From Thaumasiovibrio occultus (GTDB lineage: Bacteria > Pseudomonadota > Gammaproteobacteria > Enterobacterales > Vibrionaceae), in NCBI GenBank assembly GCA_019703815.1, contig AP023052.1, forward strand, positions 2,108,001 to 2,172,000: 64,000 nt of DNA. Reading direction: 5' to 3'. The translations under genes and the position numbers were made by a program. This document shows positions 51,834-60,505 of the stretch, piece after piece (within the stretch, counting starts at the first letter, position 1; each line of letters starts with the position of its first letter). The notes below the pieces were generated by a model. It worked only from the letters and a program-made list of their open reading frames with translations. It had not been told where the DNA came from and ran no database searches.

Positions 51834-52826
51834 TTAGAACTTAACTTCCATACCTAGTACGTAGCCTACATCATCAACTGCATTTGCTGAGTCGTGGTCA
51901 AAGAATGCAACTTCTGCATAACCTTTCACTTTGCTGTGGAATTTTTGCGTTACGTTGAAGTAGATTGAGCTAACATCAAAATCAACATCTTCTGCTTCAT
52001 AACGGTCATAAGACGCTAGAGTATAACCGCCCGCAAACGTAGTTTGATCTAACGTGTAATCAGCCGATACCGCAATTACATCAGTGTTGTAGTTATCTTC
52101 TTTTCCTGGATCAGTAATAATGTCGTCAGATTTAGATTCCACATTTCCATAAGACGCTGCGAAGCTCCAGTCACCAAAGACGTAATCCGCTTGTACGTTA
52201 TAGCCTGTTTGATCTAGGTTAGAAGCATCAGCACTACCGTCATAGAAATAAACAGCAATGTCAAGATCTGCAAAACGCGCACCTACACGGCCGTCGATTG
52301 ACTCTGCGCTTGGGTCATTCTCGCCGCTAGCAGAGACATGACGGTATGAAACACCTGTGTAGAACTGACCGTTATCGAAGATGTATTTAACTGCTTGGCC
52401 AGCTTGATCTTCTGGGAAGCCTAGCGTATCACCGCCTAGTTCGTAATCTTTCGTGTTGCCCAGATCATCTGCAATCAAAAGCATACGACCAATAGTTAAC
52501 TCACCAAAGTTACCTGCAAAACCAACATACAGCTCATCGTTTTGAACAGCAGGTGTTGGTGCATCGCTACCTTCAAACTTAAATGCGATGCCTGCGATTG
52601 CGTCTAAGTTGTCAGAGATTTGCGCTGCAACGTTAAACTCTAGGTCACCATCATCCAAACGAATACGCTCTGTCGAGTTATAGTCTTGGTTTTTGTAAAC
52701 CTGAACTTCTGCTGCGCCAGATACGTCAACTGTTAGACCTTTATTGTCATACAGATTGATGCTTGCTGATGCTGCGCCTGCGGCCATAAGTGCTGGAAGA
52801 GCGAGTGCAAGAGTAGTCTTTTTCAT
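51834..52826 (-). CDS. OmpU-like general porin
   Basis: 330 residues. Signal peptide MKKTTLALALPALMAAGAASA, then SINLYDNKGLTVDVSGAAEVQVY, the usual start of gammaproteobacterial trimeric porins of the OmpU/OmpC type. The constriction loop region follows GELTIGRMLL, and the barrel ends in VLGMEVKF with a terminal Phe. In Vibrio such porins are activated by ToxR, and toxRS is 6 kb away. A TTGACA (-35, minus strand, 52964-52969) with CAGGAT 17 bp on makes a plausible promoter. OmpU orthology is likely but not proven. Confidence 0.88.
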   Translation of the reverse strand: MKKTTLALALPALMAAGAASASINLYDNKGLTVDVSGAAEVQVYKNQDYNSTERIRLDDGDLEFNVAAQISDNLDAIAGIAFKFEGSDAPTPAVQNDELYVGFAGNFGELTIGRMLLIADDLGNTKDYELGGDTLGFPEDQAGQAVKYIFDNGQFYTGVSYRHVSASGENDPSAESIDGRVGARFADLDIAVYFYDGSADASNLDQTGYNVQADYVFGDWSFAASYGNVESKSDDIITDPGKEDNYNTDVIAVSADYTLDQTTFAGGYTLASYDRYEAEDVDFDVSSIYFNVTQKFHSKVKGYAEVAFFDHDSANAVDDVGYVLGMEVKF

Positions 52827-53361
52827 GATAGTCCACTGCCTTTTCTTTTATCACGGAATCCGTTCGGATTTCCTTATCAATTCCCTTAAGCGTGCCTTTC
52901 TTTGCAGGCATCACAAAAGAGCAGTTATGTTTCGAAGCTTATCCTGCGTCAGATCACATAACCTGTCAAATCACCAAAAAAAATTTTAAATTTTCGACTT
53001 TTTTTCAATATTTTCAATTATTTATTCGATATTAAACATGAAACAAAAGTGTAATATGCTTATTGTGAATTACCTAAATGCGTGTACTTATCACCCTCAA
53101 TAACGAGATTAAAAGCCACTAAAATCCGAATAAATAGACACAACTAAAACTTATAACCAATATGAGAAAAAAAACAGATTTTTGTTTCATTTGCTTTTCT
53201 CAATTGTCAGTAAAGTGCAAACGGTTATTTATTTGCGTGACACTAATCACAATCATATAACTTCCAACCGCCTTTTAACGTTTGTACCACGTTTTTTACG
53301 ACACATTTTTTAACAACCCCTTGTGATATACTCACTGCTCCTTTTTCTTTGGCTCCCAAAT
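52827..53361. promoter_or_regulatory. AT-rich control region between the porin gene and dinG
   Basis: 535 bp, markedly AT-rich (especially 52970-53230) and with no gene. The minus-strand porin promoter candidate is TTGACA at 52964-52969. Just upstream there are repeated TTGAAAA units (53000-53030, minus strand), which recall the direct T-n-AAA repeats bound by ToxR. On the plus side TATACT at 53327-53332 could drive dinG with a very short leader. Confidence 0.55.
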
Positions 53362-55449
53362 ATGCTTAACTCCGCTACCCAAACCGCGATTAAAAAGTGC
53401 TATCACAACCTGCAAGCGCAGCTTCCTCTGTTTGTCCCCCGCCGTGCACAGAATTATCTGGTGTCTGAAATCGCCAAAACTTTAGCGGGCCAATACAATA
53501 AGCAACGTCGTATTTTGGTGGCCGAAGCCGGTACGGGCACGGGTAAGTCGATGGCGTACTTAATGGGCGCGATCCCTCTTGCGATGGAAACCAATCGTAC
53601 CGTGGTGATCTCTACGGCGACGGTGGCGCTGCAAGAGCAGTTGCTCAACAAAGATCTCCCATTGTTTCAACGCATTTACGAACGAGAAGTCAATGTACGT
53701 TTGGCGAAAGGCCGCCAGCGTTATTGCTGCGCACATAAGCTCTCCTCGCTCTCTGAAGGCGGGGAGCCCCAGCAAGCACTGTGGGTAGAAAAACCAAAGA
53801 AGAAAGATCTCGAACTCCTCACCCGCTTACTCACCGCGTTAGGTAAAGGTAAATGGGATGGCGATCGGGATAACTGGCCGACCACCATTCCTGATCGAAT
53901 TTGGCTACAAATCGTCTCGGATAAGCACAGCTGTAGCTCGTCGATGCCGTTTCATCGCCAATGCCCGTTCGCCAAAGCGCGTGACTCACTGGCGAAAGCC
54001 AATGTGGTGATTGTGAACCACGCCCTTTTGATGGCCGATCTTGAATTGGGCGGCGGGATCATCTTGCCTGAGCCTGAACTAAGCTTCTATTTGATTGACG
54101 AAGCCCACCATCTTCCGCATGTTGCGCGTGATTTTTCTGCCGCCTCAGCCAGCTTGCTCGGCACCTCTGCGTGGCTGGAATCACTCAACCAGCGCAGCGC
54201 CAAACTGGCAGCGATGGCCGATATCAAACAGGCTGGCCGTTTTCTCACCTCGTTACAAGATAACCTGCAAGTGCTGATCCCCGGTCTGCGTGGGGTACAT
54301 AAGCAGATCGATCCTATCGCCTTTAGCCAAGATAAGATCTACCGTTTTGCCCACGGGGTGCTACCCGCTTGGCTGGAAGAAGAGGCCAAAAGCCTCAAAG
54401 AGAGCAGTAAAAAGTGCGGTCAAGCACTGGGTAAAATCCACGATTTGATTGCCGAGAGAGTCAAACTCAATGAGGTCTCCGCCAAGCAAGCTGAGCCCGC
54501 GATTGCTGAATGTGGCTTTTTTTTACAGCGCCTTGAAAACGTACAGAAAGTGTGGGAGCTAATGGCGGCACCCATCAAAGATCATGGCGCGCCACCCGCC
54601 CGTTGGCTATCGACGGATACCGAACGCGAAGGCGATTACCTGGTCGAAGTCTCACCCATTGATGTCGGCTGGCGTCTCGACAATATGCTGTGGAGCCGCG
54701 CCGCCGGGGTGGTGTTGACCTCGGCCACTATTCGAGCGCTGAACAAATTTAGCTATTTCTGCCACCAAGCCGGCTTGTATGAAGATGACGGCACCCGTTT
54801 TCTTGCCTTGTCATCCCCTTTTGATTTCGCCGAGCAAGGCCAATTGTTGGTGCCAGCGTTAAGCACCGAGCCGACATCACCTGACTTTACCGATACCTTA
54901 ATCAAAGAGCTGCCCCGTTTCTTGGCAGATGATAAAGCCAGCCTTGTGCTGTTTGCCTCGTATTGGCAGATGAATCAAGTGGCGGATAAAATTCGTCCGC
55001 TGTGTACTCGAAAAGGGTGGCAGCTGTTGATCCAAGGTGACGAGTCGCGTCAAACCCTGTTGGAAAAACATAAAAAGCAAATTAACGCAGGCAAAGTAAG
55101 CATTCTGTTTGGCACCGGTAGTTTCTCTGAAGGCCTCGATCTGCCCGGCGATCTGCTAACTAACGTCATCATCACCAAAATTCCGTTCGCGGTACCAACC
55201 TCACCAATTGAAGCGGCGCAGGCCGAGTACATAGAAAAGAAAGGCGGGAACCCGTTCTTGCAAATCACTGTGCCAGAAGCGAGCAAAAAACTGATCCAGT
55301 CGGTCGGTCGCTTACTGCGTAAGGAGCAGGACTCTGGTAGAGTGGTGTTGCTCGATAGACGCGTAGTCACCAAGCGCTATGGTAAAGCCCTGCTTGATGC
55401 CTTGCCGCCGTTTAGCCGTATTATTGAACCGGCACAGTCATCACGCTAG
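53362..55449 (+). CDS. dinG: ATP-dependent DNA helicase DinG
   Basis: 695 residues from the ATG at 53362 (E. coli 716); a GTG frame from 53323 adds hydrophobic residues that overlap the promoter. XPD-like SF2 5'-3' helicase with a 4Fe-4S cluster. Walker A EAGTGTGKSMAY (about 57-68), candidate cluster cysteines in the RYCCAHKL and CSSSMPFHRQC segments, the DEAH box LIDEAHHLPH and the C-terminal motif QSVGRLLRKEQDSG. It acts on D-loops and R-loops. Confidence 0.95.
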   Translation: MLNSATQTAIKKCYHNLQAQLPLFVPRRAQNYLVSEIAKTLAGQYNKQRRILVAEAGTGTGKSMAYLMGAIPLAMETNRTVVISTATVALQEQLLNKDLPLFQRIYEREVNVRLAKGRQRYCCAHKLSSLSEGGEPQQALWVEKPKKKDLELLTRLLTALGKGKWDGDRDNWPTTIPDRIWLQIVSDKHSCSSSMPFHRQCPFAKARDSLAKANVVIVNHALLMADLELGGGIILPEPELSFYLIDEAHHLPHVARDFSAASASLLGTSAWLESLNQRSAKLAAMADIKQAGRFLTSLQDNLQVLIPGLRGVHKQIDPIAFSQDKIYRFAHGVLPAWLEEEAKSLKESSKKCGQALGKIHDLIAERVKLNEVSAKQAEPAIAECGFFLQRLENVQKVWELMAAPIKDHGAPPARWLSTDTEREGDYLVEVSPIDVGWRLDNMLWSRAAGVVLTSATIRALNKFSYFCHQAGLYEDDGTRFLALSSPFDFAEQGQLLVPALSTEPTSPDFTDTLIKELPRFLADDKASLVLFASYWQMNQVADKIRPLCTRKGWQLLIQGDESRQTLLEKHKKQINAGKVSILFGTGSFSEGLDLPGDLLTNVIITKIPFAVPTSPIEAAQAEYIEKKGGNPFLQITVPEASKKLIQSVGRLLRKEQDSGRVVLLDRRVVTKRYGKALLDALPPFSRIIEPAQSSR

Positions 55450-55589
55450 TGACTCCGAGCGCCTTCTCAACCAATAAAATAACCAGAGCGTGAGGTCGCA
55501 CAATCCCAACACGCCAATGACACAAGCACGCGAGCGCGGTGGCATTATGAGTATTTCATTTAAAAACGAATGCAGAAAAGAATGACAGC

Positions 55590-56135
55590 ATGAACACCTT
55601 ACGCTTTCACCAACATCTCGATCAGCTAGAGCAACAAGCCCGCCAGTTAGATCAAGAACGCGGCGACCAACGCAAACCCTTGTTTGATGAGGGACTGTTT
55701 TCTGGCCAGCCTAAAAATGTCGAACCTTGTGTTCATCAAGCTCGTCATCACTTAGAGCAAATTGAGCAGCTCATTGCCACCGAAGCGGCCGATCCTGAAC
55801 GTCTGGGTTATTTGTGCGAGCTGATCACCTTGCAGATTCACGCCTTGCAGCGCGAGCTTGCTACCGTGGCGATCCGAGCCAAAGAGCCGGTGGTGAAACC
55901 CAAGTTTCAGCAAACAATTGAGCAACTCTACCAATCGCTATCCCAGCATATGGAATGGGAGCGACGCTTGGTCGCGATGCGCGACGATGCATTGGTGCGT
56001 TTAGAGCGCGCGTTTGGCGAGCAACGCCAACAGGGTCAGCGCGAAGTGTTAGCGTTAGAAGGACGCATTGAACGTTGCCGCGCAGCTAAACTTAAGCTTG
56101 AGAAGAAAATCCAGTTTCAAGAGAAAAACAGTTAG
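55590..56135 (+). CDS. priC: Primosomal replication protein PriC
   Basis: 181 residues, largely helical. It resembles PriC by the N-terminal pattern with LFDEGLF, the central ELITLQIHALQRELATVA, HMEWERRLVAMRDDALVRLER and the basic ERCRAAKLKLEKKI end. PriC restarts stalled forks by helping load DnaB. E. coli has priC-ybaM next to each other, and here the ybaM homologue follows 130 bp later, which supports the call despite low sequence conservation. Confidence 0.82.
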   Translation: MNTLRFHQHLDQLEQQARQLDQERGDQRKPLFDEGLFSGQPKNVEPCVHQARHHLEQIEQLIATEAADPERLGYLCELITLQIHALQRELATVAIRAKEPVVKPKFQQTIEQLYQSLSQHMEWERRLVAMRDDALVRLERAFGEQRQQGQREVLALEGRIERCRAAKLKLEKKIQFQEKNS

Positions 56136-56265
56136 TCGCCCTGCCGCTCTGAAACGCAACGCAGCGTAATTAGGCAAAACAAGATCAGGCATACGGATTA
56201 GCGAAAGATGCACAACGGCATCCCCGAAAGCAAAGAAAAACAGCAAAGAGAAGAAAGAGGCACCA

Positions 56266-56439
56266 ATGCAAGATCAACAGAAAACGCCACTCGACGATGC
56301 ACCCGATGACATCAAACTCGCGGTTGACCTTATCTATTTGTTAGAAAGCCATGACATCGCACCGCAGATAGCACTGCGAGCGCTAGAAATAGTAAAACGT
56401 GATTTACAACAAAAGATCGCCCAAAGCGAACAACGTTAA
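56266..56439 (+). CDS. ybaM: YbaM/RsmS family small regulator (DUF2496)
   Basis: 57 residues starting MQDQQKTPLDDAPDDIK and continuing LAVDLIYLLESHDIAP, then ALRALEIVKRDLQQKI. This matches the E. coli YbaM pattern (DAPDDVKLAVDLI and VLRALDIVKRD). AGAGG stands six bases before the ATG. The family includes RsmS, a pleiotropic regulator in plant-pathogenic enterobacteria. It follows priC as in E. coli. The stop codon overlaps the end of a tiny minus-strand ORF. Confidence 0.9.
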   Translation: MQDQQKTPLDDAPDDIKLAVDLIYLLESHDIAPQIALRALEIVKRDLQQKIAQSEQR

Positions 56440-56504
56440 GTGAACATCACTGCACTGGTAAACATGATGGCAGTAATAAACATAAACAATCCGTAGTGTT
56501 TCAT
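56436..56504 (-). CDS. Tiny putative membrane peptide (22 residues)
   Basis: ATG at 56502-56504, with GGAGAG seven bases upstream. It encodes 22 residues, starting MKHYGLFMFITAIMF and ending in SAVMFT: a single hydrophobic helix with a positive N-terminus. This is the usual design of small inner-membrane proteins such as the E. coli YpdK type. Its stop overlaps the ybaM stop by two bases on the opposite strand. No named family is recognised. Confidence 0.5.
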   Translation of the reverse strand: MKHYGLFMFITAIMFTSAVMFT

Positions 56505-56717
56505 TTTAGTACTCTCCGTGTGATCTGAGAGCATCTTATCGTTGGGTAATACAGCTTTCTATCAGCATTGTGTTGAGTTTCGATACAATATAAAAGACTG
56601 AGATGTAACAGTTTTCACCATCAAGTGAAACTATGAGCCTTCACACTGTTTACGATTTCCTGACCTAATCTTGTCAAAACTCCGCAAAAGAATGTGATAA
56701 CAACGCTTGCAATGGGG

Positions 56718-57779
56718 TTAATGCCCTTCAATCGCACGAATACAGTTGCGTCCCGCCGCCTTTGCGATGAAAAGCTGCGCGTCTGCAGCAGCGATTGCGG
56801 CATCAATATCACGGCTCACGTCGGTTTGATGGGTCAACGCCAGCGTGGCGACCCCAATACTGACAGACAATTTTTCTGGAAACAATGTCAGGCTCGCGAC
56901 CTTATCACGGATACGTTCACACACGGTTAACGCCACCGAGAGTTTCTGCTCAGGCAGCCACAGCAGAAACTCTTCCCCGCCATAACGCGCCAAGAAGTCA
57001 AAGTCCCGCAGCACGTGTTTCATCGCTTTGCTGATCATCCGTAGCGCGATGTCCCCTTGCTGATGGCCATGGGTATCGTTAAATCGCTTAAAAAAATCGA
57101 TATCGATCAGTGCAATACAGCCTTCTCGATGCTCACGGTACAAGCGATTTGCTTCACGTCGTAAATGGGAAAACATCGCACGTCGATTGGCCAATCCGGT
57201 GAGCGGATCGGTCAGCGCTTGGCGCATCAAACGATGGTTAACTCGTCGTAGCACCGTCTCTTGCGAGGTGCGCGTGATTTCAGAGCCAATCCACGCGCTC
57301 AGCAAACGCAGCGCTTCTCCGTCGCACACCCCTAAGTCTTGCTGGGCAGGCTGATAACGGAGGAACTCCAACACGCCAAACGGGGTGTTGCTCACTTTAA
57401 TTGGTGCTGCTAAATACCCTTGAGGGGCAAGACCCGCACACAGTTTGGGTAAAGGCATTGGAATATCGCGCGATATATGCAGATGTTGTGAGCGCCAAGT
57501 TGGTTGCGCTAAGGTTTGTGATAAGCGCCAGCGTTGTCCTCGGCTGAGTTGAGGGCCCCCACAGTTCTCACCTTCAACATACTCGATGTGATAACACTCC
57601 CCTTCGATCCGCGACACCAACGCCAGATCTGCAACAAAACAGCGCAACCCCAGGCAGAGTAACTCTGCGATCCTTTCGCGCAATGTGGGGCCCGCATGCT
57701 CTGTAATGCGACACAACCCTTGCACAAACTCTCTGTGCTGATCTCGCTTCCAATCCACACTCAGCCCCACCATCGACAT
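56718..57779 (-). CDS. GGDEF diguanylate cyclase with N-terminal GAF-like domain
   Basis: 353 residues. A GAF-like sensory region lies at about 30-165 (ALVSRIEGECYHIEYVEG and YLAAPIKVSNTPFGVLEF). A short coiled linker leads to the GGDEF domain (about 186-345) with DPLTGLANRR, IDIDFFKRFND and an intact active site RYGGEEF (267-271). The inhibitory site RDFD stands five residues before GGEEF, as required for product feedback. It makes cyclic di-GMP. No membrane segment, so cytoplasmic. The input signal is unknown. Confidence 0.92.
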   Translation of the reverse strand: MSMVGLSVDWKRDQHREFVQGLCRITEHAGPTLRERIAELLCLGLRCFVADLALVSRIEGECYHIEYVEGENCGGPQLSRGQRWRLSQTLAQPTWRSQHLHISRDIPMPLPKLCAGLAPQGYLAAPIKVSNTPFGVLEFLRYQPAQQDLGVCDGEALRLLSAWIGSEITRTSQETVLRRVNHRLMRQALTDPLTGLANRRAMFSHLRREANRLYREHREGCIALIDIDFFKRFNDTHGHQQGDIALRMISKAMKHVLRDFDFLARYGGEEFLLWLPEQKLSVALTVCERIRDKVASLTLFPEKLSVSIGVATLALTHQTDVSRDIDAAIAAADAQLFIAKAAGRNCIRAIEGH

Positions 57780-58114
57780 GACAAGCCAACTCGATCCTAA
57801 TCATCCCGCTTGCGCCGTCGAATTCGCTCTCAAAGATGAGTTAATAACGTAAAAATTGAGTATAGAAACAAGCCAATGTTCAACTTTGTTCTTATTGTGA
57901 GAACACACAATGACAGCGAGATAAGCTGAGAAATGCGAGCGTTCGAATTGGAAATGAAAAATCAGCTCGACCCGTTTAAATAACAACAGCGCAAGACGCC
58001 CAAGATGAGTGATACGGCGTGATACGCTGAACACGCAAAGCACGAAAAAACCAGTTTACATGATAATGATAACTGTTATCATCTTTGCTATGATTTGATA
58101 ACACATATTTACTC
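57780..58114. promoter_or_regulatory. Divergent gap between the GGDEF gene and the Cys-rich gene
   Basis: 335 bp. The right end carries a Fur box (58062-58080) and the promoter region of the next gene. The remainder has no credible gene: a minus-strand open frame at 57801-58043 lacks family likeness or a clear ribosome-binding site. Confidence 0.6.
58062..58080. promoter_or_regulatory. Fur box
   Basis: GATAATGATAACTGTTATC matches 16 of 19 positions of the Fur consensus and is nearly palindromic. It lies 35 bp before the start codon of the Cys-rich gene, so iron repression of that gene is expected. Confidence 0.8.
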
Positions 58115-58537
58115 ATGTCTCAGCTTTCAGGCCAACAGTGGCTCAGCCAGTGTATCAACGACTATCGCGAGCGGATGAATCGCGCCAATGCCAAATTGTA
58201 CAAACGCGAAACCGCCTTCGTGAAAGGGAAAGGTGAAACACGCTCGCGCTTATTGGATGAGTACATTCATCAAGTGATCCATGTTGCTCGTTTAGCCCAG
58301 GATAATGGCGATGATTACCGCCAGTTTTGGACTTTGCGTCGCGCTCATGATCGGCTGCTTGAGCTGATCAATACCCACACCGAAGCCCACTGCTTCCGTT
58401 GCCACTGCCTGCACCAATGCCGCAAGACCCTTGTCGGACTGTGCGCTATGTACCAGCAATGCGAAACAGGGCAAGAGATGATCGACACACTAAACATTGA
58501 GTTCGAGTTTGCGCGAGATGCGTTGATCAGTCCCTGA
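58115..58537 (+). CDS. Cys-rich protein of unknown function, behind a Fur box
   Basis: 140 residues, not recognised. The N-terminal 85 residues are helical and basic (NDYRERMNRANAKLYKRE). The rest holds the cluster HCFRCHCLHQCRKTLVGLC with cysteines at 93, 96, 98, 102 and 110, and another at 116, resembling a metal or Fe-S site. No signal peptide or membrane segment. The Fur box just upstream points to expression in iron limitation. It could be an iron-handling or cluster-carrying protein, but function cannot be assigned. It is convergent with the flavoprotein operon. Confidence 0.78.
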   Translation: MSQLSGQQWLSQCINDYRERMNRANAKLYKRETAFVKGKGETRSRLLDEYIHQVIHVARLAQDNGDDYRQFWTLRRAHDRLLELINTHTEAHCFRCHCLHQCRKTLVGLCAMYQQCETGQEMIDTLNIEFEFARDALISP

Positions 58538-58702
58538 AGAAAAGTTAGAAAACAGGTAGCCATATCGACGCCTGATGAAAAACGCTTAACTGCCCCGCAA
58601 TCAATATGCACCGCTCAGCGAGCAGTATTCGTTAAAGCAGTGCTTGTTAGGCGCATTGAAAGCTAAGGTATCTTCACCAAAAAACTGATCACACAAAACA
58701 AC

Positions 58703-58725
58703 AAAGGGGCGCATCGCGCCCCTTT
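58703..58725. terminator. Terminator between the Cys-rich gene and the flavoprotein gene
   Basis: AAAGGGGCG / CGCCCCTTT hairpin with a five-base loop; the short A and T runs allow use on both strands. Confidence 0.75.
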
Positions 58726-58744
58726 CTCATCTCAACGTTATACA

Positions 58745-60505
58745 TCAATACACGTCACGCACGTAGCGCTTGTCTTTCTTGAGCTGATTCACGTACTGCT
58801 GGGCTTGCTCTTGATCCATCTTGCCCCAAGTAGCAACGATATCGTGCAAAGCCACATCCACATCTTTCGCCATGCGGTAAGCATCACCACAGATAAAGAA
58901 GTAGCCACCACGCTCTAGCCACGCAAACAGTTGCTCACCTTGCGCGCGCATCAGATCTTGGACATAGATCTTCTCTTTTTGATCACGAGAGAAAGCCGTA
59001 TCCAATCGGCTCAGCAACCCTTCTTCCACCCATGCTTCCAATTCTTGTTGGTAGATGAAATCGCTGGCGGCATTACGATCGCCAAAGAATAGCCAGTTGT
59101 CACCGCTAGCCGCTTTCGCCTTACGCGCTTGCAAGAAACCAAGGAATGGCGCAATCCCGGTACCCGGCCCCACCATGATCATCGGCGCGCTATCCTCTTT
59201 CGGAATAGAGAAGCTCTTGTTCGGCGCGAAATAGCCCGGCAACGTTTGCCCCTCTTCCAGACGATCCGCCAACCACACGGAGCACACGCCCTGACGTTCG
59301 CGATCATCACCGTAACGAACACTGCCGATGGTTAGGTGTACTGACTGCCCTACCGCTTGTTGCGCTGACGAGATAGAGTAAGCACGCGGAGCAATTGGTT
59401 TCAGCAGGTTAATAAACTCCACAATTCCAAACTCAATCCCAGCGTAGTCTTGCAAAATATCAAGAGTGTCTTTACCCCACAGCCAATCGTTGAGTGCATC
59501 GCTGTTATCACCGTTCAAGCGCTGCTCCAGTTGGTGATCGCCCGCACGCTCGGCGAGTGCTTGCAATAGCTCTTTACTGGGTAAACGAATTTCCAACTCG
59601 TTTTGCAGCAGATGACCCAAGGCCACGCGATCGTCTTTGTACGGTACGCGCTCCTCACCTGACAAGTTCAAGTGCTGCAAAATGCCCTGCACGAACGCCG
59701 GATCGTTTTGTGGCACTAAGTTCAGCGCATCACCCGCTTCGTAACCTTCTACCGCATCTGGCCAGCTAAACTCGTAATGAACGATCTCTTTACTGGAGCC
59801 TTCGCCGGTTACTACGCGCTTTTTATCCAGCGTTAGGGTCATTGGGTTCTTACGACCGTATTGGCTCTTCGGCTTGGCCGCCGCTTGTGGCGCTGGCGCC
59901 GCGCCCGTTTGCTGGCTACCCTTTTGTGCGATCTGCGGCAATGCTTGGCTGTACCAATCGCTCGCCAGATCTTCAAAGTCCACGTCACAATCAACGCGCG
60001 GCAATAGACGCTGCGCGCCCAACTCAACTAAGCGATCATCCCATAGCTGGCCGGCTAAACAGAACGCATCGTAGCTGGTGTCACCCAAAGCCAGCACCGC
60101 AAACCAAGTTTGATCCAGCTTAGGCGCATCATCGGCCGAAATCGCATCCCACAACTGCTGCGCGTTATCCGGCATTTCGCCTTCACCGTATGTACTGGTC
60201 ACAATCAGTAAGCGTTCGCTGCTCGCAATAAGCTCCACGCTGGCATCATCCATGTCATAAACGGTTGCGGCTAAGCCGTGTGCACTCGCCGCTGCAGCGG
60301 CATCGTAGGCCACTGACTCCGAGTTACCAGTTTGTGAGCCATACAAAATAGTCAGCGGTTTCACTTGAACTTGCGCTTGTACCTGCGTGACTTGCTCTTC
60401 TTTGACGAGCATACGACTGTGTAAGCCTGCAAGGAAGCCACCCAGCCATTGTTTCTGTTCTCCTGAGAAAGGCGCATCCTGCGGAATAAATGGAATCTTC
60501 ATCAT
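58745..60505 (-). CDS. CysJ-like NADPH diflavin reductase, partner of a GOGAT-like protein
   Basis: 586 residues (CysJ 599). FMN flavodoxin-like domain about 52-190 (YGSQTGNSES, TSTYGEGEMPDNA, LGDTSYDAFC), Ala/Gln-rich linker 195-222, FAD domain with RAYSISS (374-380), and NADPH domain with GPGTGIAPF (446-454), CGDAYRMAKDV and the C-terminal RYVRDVY. All catalytic motifs of sulfite-reductase-type flavoproteins are intact. It has no cysI next to it; instead the start overlaps the stop of the GOGAT-like gene (ATGA, 60502-60505) with GAGGG just upstream. So it probably supplies NADPH electrons to that protein. A plain CysJ duplicate is the alternative. Confidence 0.9.
   Translation of the reverse strand: MMKIPFIPQDAPFSGEQKQWLGGFLAGLHSRMLVKEEQVTQVQAQVQVKPLTILYGSQTGNSESVAYDAAAAASAHGLAATVYDMDDASVELIASSERLLIVTSTYGEGEMPDNAQQLWDAISADDAPKLDQTWFAVLALGDTSYDAFCLAGQLWDDRLVELGAQRLLPRVDCDVDFEDLASDWYSQALPQIAQKGSQQTGAAPAPQAAAKPKSQYGRKNPMTLTLDKKRVVTGEGSSKEIVHYEFSWPDAVEGYEAGDALNLVPQNDPAFVQGILQHLNLSGEERVPYKDDRVALGHLLQNELEIRLPSKELLQALAERAGDHQLEQRLNGDNSDALNDWLWGKDTLDILQDYAGIEFGIVEFINLLKPIAPRAYSISSAQQAVGQSVHLTIGSVRYGDDRERQGVCSVWLADRLEEGQTLPGYFAPNKSFSIPKEDSAPMIMVGPGTGIAPFLGFLQARKAKAASGDNWLFFGDRNAASDFIYQQELEAWVEEGLLSRLDTAFSRDQKEKIYVQDLMRAQGEQLFAWLERGGYFFICGDAYRMAKDVDVALHDIVATWGKMDQEQAQQYVNQLKKDKRYVRDVY

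Noticed and set aside
57801-58043. Minus-strand 80-codon frame between the GGDEF and Cys-rich genes
   Set aside because: No clear ribosome-binding site or family likeness; consistent with chance in a promoter gap.
58745-60505. Annotation as the housekeeping cysJ
   Set aside because: There is no cysI or cysH beside it and its start is coupled to a GOGAT-like gene, so the symbol cysJ would mislead, although the fold is the same.
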